Source of the DNA: an uncultured Microbacteriaceae bacterium
Lineage (GTDB): Bacteria > Actinomycetota > Actinomycetes > Actinomycetales > Microbacteriaceae
DNA: 5,363 bases
Direction: 5' to 3'
Assembly (NCBI GenBank): GCA_946481135.1
Contig: CAMLMQ010000194.1
Span: 1-5,363, forward strand
A program made the position numbers and the translations under genes. Positions 1-5,363 of this stretch are shown here, one piece after another. The first letter of the stretch is position 1. Each line of letters opens with the position of its first letter. The notes beneath the pieces were generated by a model. The model saw only the letters and a list, made by a program, of their open reading frames with translations. It searched no databases and was not told the origin of the DNA.

Positions 1-182
1 AGCGCACCGTGATCGATCTCGACCCCGTGCCCGGTCAGACGCAGCGCGCGGTGCTGGAGAAGGTCGGCCCGATCCAGGTCGCGAACGGCGACATCGCCGG
101 CCAGGACCAGGTGGATGCCGCGCTCGACACGCTCTTCAACACCGAGTTCGCCGAGAACGCCGACCCGAGCCGGGTGGGCTGA
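1..182 (+). CDS. ABC transporter substrate-binding protein, nitrate/sulfonate/taurine type (C-terminal end only)
   Basis: Only the last 59 complete codons are present, read from position 3 to the TGA at 180-182; the gene starts upstream of the window. The visible tail includes the segments VPGQTQRAVLEKVGPI, NGDIAGQDQVDAALDTLF and a final ADPSRVG. I recognise this as the C-terminus of actinobacterial SsuA/TauA-like lipoprotein binding proteins, where a last helix (here DQVDAALDTLF) precedes a short end. In this family the protein sits outside the membrane and delivers substrate to the permease. The adjacent permease, 8 bases downstream, supports the call. The substrate (sulfonate, taurine, thiamine precursor or other) cannot be told from this fragment. 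The signal peptide and ligand pocket lie outside the window. Confidence 0.78.
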   Translation, partial: RTVIDLDPVPGQTQRAVLEKVGPIQVANGDIAGQDQVDAALDTLFNTEFAENADPSRVG

Positions 183-190
183 GAGAGCCC

Positions 191-1012
191 GTGACACAGC
201 AGACCGTCGCCGGTGAGCCGGTGGTCCCCGCATCCCAGGGATCACCGGCCCGTCGGCGACCTCGGCGGAGCACCTTCTGGCTTCTGGGGGCGGTGATCCC
301 CGTCCTTCTCCTCACGCTGTGGTGGTCGGCGTCCCATCTGGGGTGGCTCCCGCCGTACAAGCTGCCGACCCCTGAGTCGCTCGTCGTCGCCGCCGTCGAC
401 CTGTGGAACCGTGGGTTGCTCGGCCTCTATGTCGCGATCTCGACCCAGCGGGTGCTCATCGGTTTCGCGATCGGCGCGGTGATCGGACTCGTGCTCGGTT
501 CGATCGTGGGCCTCTCGCGGCTCGCCGACGGCGTCCTCGCCCCCACAATCGGCGCCCTCCGTGCTGTTCCGTCCCTCGCGTGGGTGCCGCTGCTCATCCT
601 CTATCTGCAGTACGGGGAGGACTCGAAGGTCACCCTCGTCGCGATCGGCGCGCTCTTCCCGGTCTACACGACGGTCGCCGGCGCTCTGCGTCACGTCGAC
701 CCGCAGCTCGTCGAGATGGGCCGGGCGTTCGGGCTCGACCGGCTGCGCCTTCTCGCGACGGTGCAGCTGCCGGCCGTGATCCCGGCGATCGTGTCGGGGC
801 TTCGGCTCGCCCTCGCCCAGGCCTGGCTGTTCCTCGTCGCCGCGGAGCTGCTCGGCTCGACGATGGGGCTCGGGTTCCTGCTCATCGAGTCGCAGAACAA
901 CGGGCGCACCGACCGGCTCTTCCTCGCGATCCTCGTGCTCGCCGTGCTCGGCAAGCTCAGCGACACCCTCATCGGCGTGCTGGAACGGTTCCTGCTCAAG
1001 CGCTGGGGATGA
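191..1012 (+). CDS. ABC transporter permease, SsuC/TauC-like (binding-protein-dependent transport inner-membrane component)
   Basis: A 273-residue integral membrane protein that would form the channel of an ABC importer. A basic N-terminal stretch (RRRPRR, about 21-26) precedes the first membrane helix (about 29-49). Further hydrophobic segments lie near 86-107, 118-140, 147-164, 205-226 and 242-262, giving six. The cytoplasmic EAA loop that docks onto the ATPase is clear: [20 protein letters not shown] (175-194), with its conserved Gly (181) and the LP end (193-194). Length and layout match the SsuC/TauC/ThiX branch. The start is GTG at 191; no Met occurs before residue 177, and a weak GAGAGAG (181-187) serves as ribosome site. 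It follows the binding-protein gene by 8 bases, so the two are one transcript. The ATPase partner is probably upstream. The family is confident; the transported compound is not determinable. Confidence 0.92.
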   Translation: MTQQTVAGEPVVPASQGSPARRRPRRSTFWLLGAVIPVLLLTLWWSASHLGWLPPYKLPTPESLVVAAVDLWNRGLLGLYVAISTQRVLIGFAIGAVIGLVLGSIVGLSRLADGVLAPTIGALRAVPSLAWVPLLILYLQYGEDSKVTLVAIGALFPVYTTVAGALRHVDPQLVEMGRAFGLDRLRLLATVQLPAVIPAIVSGLRLALAQAWLFLVAAELLGSTMGLGFLLIESQNNGRTDRLFLAILVLAVLGKLSDTLIGVLERFLLKRWG

Positions 1013-1017
1013 TCGGC

Positions 1018-1023
1018 TAGAGT
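1018..1023 (+). promoter_or_regulatory. Candidate -10 box of the pyr operon promoter
   Basis: TAGAGT fits the actinobacterial TANNNT -10 pattern and lies just after the permease stop codon. A start point about 5-8 bases downstream would fall near 1028-1031, immediately before the PyrR hairpin at 1036, which gives a leader of about 50 bases made almost wholly of that hairpin. No good TTGAC-like -35 is visible at 16-19 bases upstream, where the sequence is the end of the permease gene. The placement is attractive but the call rests on one hexamer. No terminator separates the transporter genes from this point, so read-through from upstream is also possible. Confidence 0.42.
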
Positions 1024-1035
1024 CGACGACGAAAC

Positions 1036-1076
1036 GACCACCTTTAAGTCCGTCCCGAGAGGCGGGGAAGGAGGTC
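1036..1076 (+). promoter_or_regulatory. PyrR-binding RNA hairpin in the pyr operon leader, sequestering the ribosome binding site
   Basis: The RNA folds into the known PyrR recognition shape. The upper stem is 1049-1054 with 1061-1066 (TCCGTC with GGCGGG, including two G-T wobbles). The loop CCGAGA (1055-1060) matches the CNGNGA hexaloop consensus. An asymmetric internal loop follows (TAAG 1045-1048 opposite G1067). The lower stem is 1041-1044 with 1068-1071 (CCTT/AAGG), then one A-A mismatch (1040/1072), then 1036-1039 with 1073-1076 (GACC/GGTC). The 3' side contains AAGGAGG (1068-1074), the pyrR Shine-Dalgarno, so it is fully paired apart from the mismatch. In known systems UMP or UTP favours PyrR binding. 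Here bound PyrR should hold the ribosome site closed. No terminator stem or T-run follows, so transcription attenuation is unlikely. The same arrangement is known to give translational repression in Mycobacterium smegmatis. Confidence 0.88.
1068..1074 (+). promoter_or_regulatory. Strong Shine-Dalgarno of pyrR (AAGGAGG), part of the PyrR hairpin
   Basis: AAGGAGG lies 5 bases before the ATG at 1080 and is a near-perfect anti-16S match, which fixes the pyrR start. It is listed separately because it doubles as the 3' strand of the PyrR hairpin's lower stem, so ribosome access and the folded structure exclude each other. Confidence 0.85.
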
Positions 1077-1079
1077 AGG

Positions 1080-1640
1080 ATGACTGCACGCCCCGTGCTG
1101 CAGCAGGCTGACATCGAGCGCGCGCTCACTCGCATCGCTCACGAGATCCTCGAGTCGAACCGCGGTTCCTCCGATCTCGTTCTTCTCGGCATCCCGACCC
1201 GGGGGGTGCTGCTCGCCGAACGGCTCGCCGGCATCCTCGAGCGTCTCGGATCCGGGGTCGGACCCGCCGGCTCGCTCGACGTCACGATGTACCGCGACGA
1301 CCTGCGCAGCCAGCCGACACGCAGTCCGCAGCCGACGCGCATCCCCGACGGGGGCATCGACGGGAAGACGGTCGTGCTCGTCGACGACGTGCTCTACTCG
1401 GGCCGCACGATCCGCGCCGCGCTCGACGCGCTCGGTGCCCACGGTCGACCCCGCGCCGTGCGGCTCGCGGTGCTCGTCGACCGCGGCCACCGCGAGTTGC
1501 CGATCCGCGCCGACTTCGTCGGCAAGAACCTGCCGACCTCGGTCGCCGAACGCATCAACGTGCGCCTGCGCGAGACCGACGGCGACGACCTCGTCGAGAT
1601 CGCCGGCGGGGGCGGTCGTCGCCCGGAGGGCGAGGAGTGA
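1080..1640 (+). CDS. pyrR: PyrR: bifunctional pyr operon RNA-binding regulator / uracil phosphoribosyltransferase
   Basis: A 186-residue type I phosphoribosyltransferase that senses uridine nucleotides and binds the leader RNA of its own operon; many members also convert uracil and PRPP to UMP. The PRPP-binding signature is [13 protein letters not shown] (98-110), with the two acidic residues D102-D103 and the S-G-R-T phosphate loop. Other family marks are GIPTRG (37-42), the flexible loop with MYRDDL (70-75), and [23 protein letters not shown] (132-154), typical of PyrR rather than of plain Upp. The length is normal, with a Gly/acid-rich tail (GGGG at 176-179, PEGEE end) whose DNA also supplies the ribosome site of pyrB. 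The ATG is set by AAGGAGG 5 bases upstream. The PyrR-binding hairpin directly in front shows autoregulation. It is the first gene of the pyr operon; pyrB begins at or within a few bases of its stop. Confidence 0.97.
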   Translation: MTARPVLQQADIERALTRIAHEILESNRGSSDLVLLGIPTRGVLLAERLAGILERLGSGVGPAGSLDVTMYRDDLRSQPTRSPQPTRIPDGGIDGKTVVLVDDVLYSGRTIRAALDALGAHGRPRAVRLAVLVDRGHRELPIRADFVGKNLPTSVAERINVRLRETDGDDLVEIAGGGGRRPEGEE

Positions 1641-1642
1641 CG

Positions 1643-2590
1643 ATGCTGAGACACCTGCTCTCGACGCGCGACCTGACCCGTGACGACGCCATCGGCATCC
1701 TCGACGTCGCCGAGGACATGGCGGATGTCGCCCGCCGGGCGGTGCCGAAGCTCCCGACCCTGCAGGGTCGCACCGTCGCGAATCTCTTCTTCGAGGACTC
1801 CACGCGCACCCGGCTGTCGTTCGAAGCGGCGGCCAAGCGGCTCTCGGCCGACGTCATCACGCTCTCGGCGAAGGGCTCGAGCGTGTCGAAGGGCGAGGGG
1901 CTCAAGGACACGGTGCAGACGATCGCCGCGATGGGCGTCGACGCGGTCGTGCTCCGGCACGGCGCCTCGGGCGCCGCGCGCGTGCTCGCCGACGGCGGGT
2001 GGATCGACGCCGCGGTCATCAACGCGGGCGACGGCACGCACGAGCACCCCACGCAGGGACTCCTGGATGCCTACACGATGCGCAAGGCGCGTCACGGCGA
2101 CGCGTCGCGCGGCCGCGATCTCGACGGCCTGCGGGTCACGATCGTGGGCGACATCCTGCACTCCCGCGTCGCCCGGTCGAACCTGTGGTTGCTGCAGACC
2201 CTCGGCGCCGAGGTGACCCTCGTCGCGCCGGCGACGCTGCTGCCGACCGGCGTCGAGGGCTGGTCGGCTCGCGTGCGTCACGACCTCGACGACGCCCTCG
2301 CCGACGCGCCCGACGTCGTCATGATGCTGCGCATCCAGGCGGAGCGCATGCACGCGGCCTTCTTCCCCCACGAGCGGGAGTACGCGCGCGAGTGGGGTCT
2401 CGACGACGCCCGGTTCGCGCGGCTGCCCGCCGATACGATGGTCATGCACCCCGGACCGATGATCCGCGGGCTCGAGATCTCCGCAGCGGCTGCCGACTCG
2501 GCCCGTTCGCTCGTGCTCGATCAGGTCACCAACGGGGTCTCGATCCGAATGGCGGTTCTCTACCTCGTGCTCGCAGGCGGTCTCGCATGA
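1643..2590 (+). CDS. pyrB: Aspartate carbamoyltransferase catalytic subunit
   Basis: Catalyses carbamoyl phosphate + L-aspartate to N-carbamoyl-L-aspartate, the first committed pyrimidine step, in the cytosol. From the ATG at 1643 (315 residues): the carbamoyl-phosphate loop [15 protein letters not shown] (49-63, STRTR at 53-57), the mobile-loop Lys in [11 protein letters not shown] (K83), LRHG (R105), [12 protein letters not shown] (H135-), [12 protein letters not shown] (R175), the aspartate-site LRIQAER (R230, Q232) and [10 protein letters not shown] (269-278). All expected catalytic residues are present and the length is normal. Start choice: the ATG has GAGGAG (1632-1637) 5 bases upstream and gives [11 protein letters not shown], like the family's usual [10 protein letters not shown]. 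An in-frame GTG at 1637 is also possible, with GGAGG at 1625-1629, and would overlap the pyrR stop by 4 bases. No pyrI regulatory gene is seen, so allosteric control of the E. coli type is not expected. It overlaps pyrC by 4 bases, which fits a class A type association with dihydroorotase (inference). Confidence 0.97.
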   Translation: MLRHLLSTRDLTRDDAIGILDVAEDMADVARRAVPKLPTLQGRTVANLFFEDSTRTRLSFEAAAKRLSADVITLSAKGSSVSKGEGLKDTVQTIAAMGVDAVVLRHGASGAARVLADGGWIDAAVINAGDGTHEHPTQGLLDAYTMRKARHGDASRGRDLDGLRVTIVGDILHSRVARSNLWLLQTLGAEVTLVAPATLLPTGVEGWSARVRHDLDDALADAPDVVMMLRIQAERMHAAFFPHEREYAREWGLDDARFARLPADTMVMHPGPMIRGLEISAAAADSARSLVLDQVTNGVSIRMAVLYLVLAGGLA

Positions 2591-3888
2591 CGTCCCTTCT
2601 GATCCGGTCCGCGACGTTGCCCGACGGCACGCGCGGCGACCTCGGCATCCGCGACGGGGTCTTCGCCGACCCGGCCGACCTCCCCGGCGCGACGGTGATC
2701 GACGCGGACGGGCTGCAGGCGCTGCCGGGTCTCGTCGACCTCCACACCCACCTGCGGGAACCGGGCTTCGAGCAGAGCGAGACCGTGCTCACGGGATCGC
2801 GCGCGGCGGCCGCGGGCGGCTTCACGGCGGTCTTCGCGATGGCGAACACGAGTCCCGTCGCCGACACGGCCGGGGTCGTCGAGCAGGTCGCCTCGCTCGG
2901 CACCCAGCACGGCTACGTGACGGTGCGCCCGATCGGCGCCGTCACCGTCGGGCTCGCGGGGGAGCGGCTCTCGGAGATCGGCGCGATGGCGCGCTCCCGC
3001 GCCGCCGTGCGCGTCTTCAGCGACGACGGCACGTGCGTGCACGACGCCCTGCTCATGCGGCGGGCGCTGGAGTACGTGACGACCTTCGACGGTGTGATCG
3101 CCCAGCACGCGCAGGAGCCCCGGCTCACCGAGGGCGCCCAGATGAACGAGGGCGCGCTCGCGTCGGAGCTCGGTCTCGCGGGCTGGCCCGCGGTCGCCGA
3201 GGAGGCGATCATCGCGCGCGACGTGCTGCTCGCCGAGGCCGTCGGCGCCCGGCTGCACGTCTGCCACGTCTCGACGGCCGGAAGCGTCGAGGTCGTGCGC
3301 TGGGCGAAGGCCCGCGGCATCCGCGTCACCGCCGAGGTCACGCCGCACCACCTGCTGCTCACCGAGGAGGAGGCGCGCGGCTACGACGCCCGCTTCAAGG
3401 TGAACCCGCCGCTGCGCCGCGCCGAGGATGTCGACGCCCTCCGGTCGGCGCTGGCCGACGGCACGATCGACATCGTCGCGACCGACCACGCCCCGCACCC
3501 GGTCGAGTCGAAGGAGGCGGCCTGGGCCGAGGCCTCGTTCGGGATGGTCGGGCTGGAGAGCGCCCTGAGCATCGTGCAGTCGACGATGGTCGACACGGGA
3601 CTCCTCGGGTGGGCCGACGTCGCGCGCGTGCTCTCCGCCGCGCCCGCCGCGATCGGCCGCCTCGACGGGTACGACGCGCCGCTCGCCGTCGGTGCCCCCG
3701 CCCATGTGACGCTCGTCGACCCGACCGCACGGCGCACCTTCGCGGTCGACCATCTGCGCGGCCGCAGCGTCAATTCGCCCTACCTCGGGCGTGAGCTGCC
3801 GGGCCGCGTCGTCGCGACGGTGCACGCCGGCACGCCGACGGTGCTCGACGGCGAACTGCGCGACGCCGAGGAGGTGGCCCGTGGATAG
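2587..3888 (+). CDS. pyrC: Dihydroorotase, class I (PyrC)
   Basis: A 433-residue amidohydrolase that reversibly cyclises N-carbamoyl-L-aspartate to dihydroorotate, the third pyrimidine step. The metal site signature [10 protein letters not shown] is at 51-60 (H53, H55, substrate-binding R57). Then come MANTSP with N87, FSDDG with D147 (class I enzymes use an Asp here rather than the carboxylated Lys of class II), AQHAQE with H174, LHVCHVST with H227, [11 protein letters not shown] (248-258), FKVNPPLR (270-277) and ATDHAPH with D300 as the catalytic acid/base. The C-terminus shows the [16 protein letters not shown] block (389-404) of the small beta domain. The full metal set means this is an active enzyme, not the inactive pyrC-like partner found in some ATCase complexes. 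The start ATG overlaps the pyrB stop (ATGA, 2587-2590). The ribosome site is weak (AGGCGG, 2575-2580), so coupling to pyrB translation is likely. Confidence 0.97.
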   Translation: MTSLLIRSATLPDGTRGDLGIRDGVFADPADLPGATVIDADGLQALPGLVDLHTHLREPGFEQSETVLTGSRAAAAGGFTAVFAMANTSPVADTAGVVEQVASLGTQHGYVTVRPIGAVTVGLAGERLSEIGAMARSRAAVRVFSDDGTCVHDALLMRRALEYVTTFDGVIAQHAQEPRLTEGAQMNEGALASELGLAGWPAVAEEAIIARDVLLAEAVGARLHVCHVSTAGSVEVVRWAKARGIRVTAEVTPHHLLLTEEEARGYDARFKVNPPLRRAEDVDALRSALADGTIDIVATDHAPHPVESKEAAWAEASFGMVGLESALSIVQSTMVDTGLLGWADVARVLSAAPAAIGRLDGYDAPLAVGAPAHVTLVDPTARRTFAVDHLRGRSVNSPYLGRELPGRVVATVHAGTPTVLDGELRDAEEVARG

Positions 3889-4369
3889 GCTCCTGCCGAC
3901 CCTCGTCATCCTCGCCTTCCTCGCACTCGTCTTCGGCGGTCTCGCGTGGGGTTGGCGCGCCCGCCGACGGCGGCAGGCCGATCTGCCCGCTCTCGCGAGT
4001 CCGCCCGCGACGCTCGGTGCCCCCGTCCGCGTCGACGACGGGTTCTACGTCGCCACGACGAGCGCGACCGAGCCGACCGACCGCATCGCGGTGCGCGGGC
4101 TCGGATTCCGGTCCCGCGTCGTCGCCACGGTGGTTCCGGAGGGCCTTGTGCTCGCCCTCGCCGGACAACCCGACGCCTTCATCCCGCGGTCCGCCGTCGT
4201 CGGCGTCGGCCGCGCGACGTGGACCATCGACCGCGTCGTCGACCGTGACGGCCTCGCCTTCGTGCGCTGGACGCTCGGCGACCGCGAGGTCGACACCTAC
4301 CTGCGCTCCCAGGACCCCGACGCTCTGGTCGACGCGCTCCGCACCCTCGAGACCCAGGAGGCCGCATGA
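3881..4369 (+). CDS. Small membrane-anchored PH-like-domain protein of the actinobacterial pyr operon (function unknown)
   Basis: A 162-residue protein with one N-terminal membrane helix (about 4-25) followed directly by a basic cluster (RARRRR, 26-31). By the positive-inside rule this places the remaining 130 residues in the cytoplasm. The soluble part is rich in predicted strands with family-like marks: FYVATTSA (55-62), [13 protein letters not shown] (66-78), [11 protein letters not shown] (99-109), DGLAFVRW (123-130), [10 protein letters not shown] (134-143) and a final helix [12 protein letters not shown] (145-156). I recognise it as the conserved family found between pyrC and carA in actinobacteria, including M. 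tuberculosis Rv1382, annotated only as membrane or PH-like protein. No catalytic motif is seen. The GTG start at 3881 is fixed by GAGGAGG (3868-3874), 6 bases upstream; it overlaps the end of pyrC by 8 bases and carA by 4. Its location suggests a role with the pathway enzymes, but that is inference. Confidence 0.88.
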   Translation: MDRLLPTLVILAFLALVFGGLAWGWRARRRRQADLPALASPPATLGAPVRVDDGFYVATTSATEPTDRIAVRGLGFRSRVVATVVPEGLVLALAGQPDAFIPRSAVVGVGRATWTIDRVVDRDGLAFVRWTLGDREVDTYLRSQDPDALVDALRTLETQEAA

Positions 4370-5363
4370 CGACCACCGACCGCGCCGTGCTCGTGCTGGA
4401 GGACGGCACCCGCTACGAGGGCCGCGCCTACGGCGCCCGCGGCCGCACCCTCGGGGAGGCCGTCTTCGCGACGGGGATGACCGGCTACCAGGAGACCCTC
4501 ACCGACCCGTCGTACGCGGGGCAGATCGTCGTGCAGACGGCCCCGCACATCGGCAACACGGGCATGAACGACGACGACATGGAGTCGCGCCGCATCTGGG
4601 TCGCGGGCTACGTCGTGCGCGACCCGTCGCGCGTCGTGAGCAACTTCCGGTCCCTGCGCTCGCTCGACGACGAGCTGGAGTCCACCGGCATCGTCGGCAT
4701 CTCGGGCGTCGACACCCGCGCGGTGACCCGGCGTCTGCGCGACACGGGCTCGATGCGCGCGGGCGTGTTCTCGGGCGCGGATGCTGACCTCTCCGCCGAC
4801 GAGCAGCTCGCGATCGTGCGGGCCGCGCCGTCGATGGCGGGCCAGAACCTCTCCGCCGAGGTCTCCGTCACGGAACCCTCGGTGACGCCCGCGGTGGGCG
4901 AGAAGATCGGCAACCTCGCGATCCTCGACCTCGGCATCAAGCAGTCGACGATCCTCAACCTCGCCCAGCGCGGGTTCGAGGTGCACGTGCTGCCGCAGGA
5001 TGTCACCCTCGAGCAGGTGCTCGCGATCGAGCCGGTCGCGGCGTTCTACTCGAACGGTCCGGGCGACCCCGAGGCGTCCGACGCCCACGTCGCGCTGCTG
5101 CGCGAACTGCTCGACCGCGAGTTGCCGTTCTTCGGCATCTGCTTCGGCAACCAGCTGCTCGGGCGAGCCCTCGGCTTCGACACCTACAAGCTGCCCTTCG
5201 GCCACCGCGGCATCAACCAGCCGGTGCTCGACAAGACCACCGGCAAGGTCGAGATCACGGCGCACAACCACGGCTTCGCGGTCGACGCGCCCATCGACGG
5301 ACCCGTCGCCTCCCCGAACGGCTACGGTCAGGTCGAGGTGAGCCACGTCGGACTCAACGACCA
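4366..5363 (+). CDS. carA: Carbamoyl phosphate synthetase small (glutaminase) subunit, 3' end cut by the window
   Basis: Hydrolyses glutamine and passes ammonia through a tunnel to CarB, which makes carbamoyl phosphate for PyrB and for arginine synthesis. 332 codons are visible, roughly 85% of a normal CarA. The N-terminal CPSase_sm_chain domain spans about 5-135: [51 protein letters not shown] and [20 protein letters not shown]. The class I glutamine amidotransferase domain begins near 182, with ILDLGIKQS (186-194), SNGPGDP (229-235) and the nucleophile elbow [10 protein letters not shown], giving Cys259. GHRGINQPV and AHNHGFAV follow. The His and Glu of the triad lie beyond the window end. 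The elbow reads FGNQ where E. coli has LGHQ; to my recollection this is usual in actinobacteria. The start ATG is set by AGGAGG (4356-4361) and overlaps the preceding stop (ATGA). carB is expected next. Confidence 0.97.
   Translation, partial: MTTTDRAVLVLEDGTRYEGRAYGARGRTLGEAVFATGMTGYQETLTDPSYAGQIVVQTAPHIGNTGMNDDDMESRRIWVAGYVVRDPSRVVSNFRSLRSLDDELESTGIVGISGVDTRAVTRRLRDTGSMRAGVFSGADADLSADEQLAIVRAAPSMAGQNLSAEVSVTEPSVTPAVGEKIGNLAILDLGIKQSTILNLAQRGFEVHVLPQDVTLEQVLAIEPVAAFYSNGPGDPEASDAHVALLRELLDRELPFFGICFGNQLLGRALGFDTYKLPFGHRGINQPVLDKTTGKVEITAHNHGFAVDAPIDGPVASPNGYGQVEVSHVGLND

Noticed and set aside
1041..1071. Rho-independent terminator or Bacillus-type attenuator before pyrR
   Set aside because: The hairpin is not followed by a T-run and no competing antiterminator strand is visible. 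Its loop and internal bulge fit PyrR binding, and it overlaps the ribosome site.
242..1135. Long open frame on the minus strand across the permease gene
   Set aside because: The translation is low-complexity, rich in R, E, D, H and G, with no hydrophobic core or motif. It is the usual antisense shadow of a GC-rich gene, and the + strand permease is unmistakable.
1394..2449. Minus-strand open frame of about 350 codons across pyrR and pyrB
   Set aside because: Arg/Asp/Glu/His-rich shadow of strong third-position GC; no recognisable domain, and the opposite strand encodes well-defined enzymes.
1999..2586. Open upstream extension of the pyrC frame within pyrB, suggesting a fusion or much longer PyrC
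   Set aside because: The translation before 2587 is Arg/Ala/Pro-rich noise out of frame with pyrB, and PyrC homology begins exactly at the ATG at 2587.
3033..3794. Arg-rich + strand open frames inside pyrC and elsewhere
   Set aside because: Alternative frames of GC-rich coding sequence with no motif and no ribosome site consistent with a gene.
2560..3909. Minus-strand open frame of about 450 codons covering all of pyrC
   Set aside because: It has the same shadow composition and coincides almost exactly with pyrC, which carries every dihydroorotase active-site residue.
4297..5346. Minus-strand open frame of about 350 codons opposite carA
   Set aside because: Charged, repetitive antisense translation without motif; carA is clear on the + strand.
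1..5363. Mobile elements, CRISPR arrays, tRNA/rRNA genes, attachment sites
   Set aside because: No terminal inverted repeats, transposase motifs, spaced direct repeats or RNA-gene signatures were found on reading. Composition is even throughout, as expected for core chromosome.

Overview
This is a GC-rich window (third codon positions almost all G or C) from an actinobacterium. The family is probably Microbacteriaceae, judged from protein wording and gene order alone with no database search. All supported genes are on the + strand and packed almost end to end. The only gap of note is 67 bases (1013-1079), and no stretch over 300 bases lacks a gene.

Positions 1-1012 hold the downstream end of an ABC importer locus of the nitrate/sulfonate/taurine type. 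It consists of the C-terminal tail of a substrate-binding protein and a complete SsuC/TauC-like permease. The ATPase is not in the window and the substrate cannot be read from the sequence.

Positions 1013-1079 carry the control region of the pyrimidine operon. There is a plausible -10 box followed by a very clear PyrR-binding RNA hairpin with hexaloop CCGAGA. Its basal stem pairs the whole Shine-Dalgarno sequence of pyrR. No terminator hairpin or T-run follows, so the architecture predicts translational repression by PyrR, as known for mycobacteria, rather than Bacillus-style transcription attenuation.

Positions 1080-5363 are the de novo UMP operon: pyrR (regulator), pyrB (aspartate carbamoyltransferase), pyrC (class I dihydroorotase), a small membrane-anchored PH-like-domain protein, and carA (small subunit of carbamoyl phosphate synthetase, cut by the window end). 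carB and pyrF would be expected next from the mycobacterial arrangement. Neighbouring genes overlap by 4-8 bases or are separated by at most 2, so translation is probably coupled and the single leader switch could control the whole set. CarA/CarB supply carbamoyl phosphate, PyrB joins it to aspartate, and PyrC closes the ring to dihydroorotate.

I see no clearly new system. The points most worth following are the SD-sequestering PyrR hairpin, the uncharacterised membrane protein inside the pathway operon, and a strict context rule for the aspartate codon GAT.
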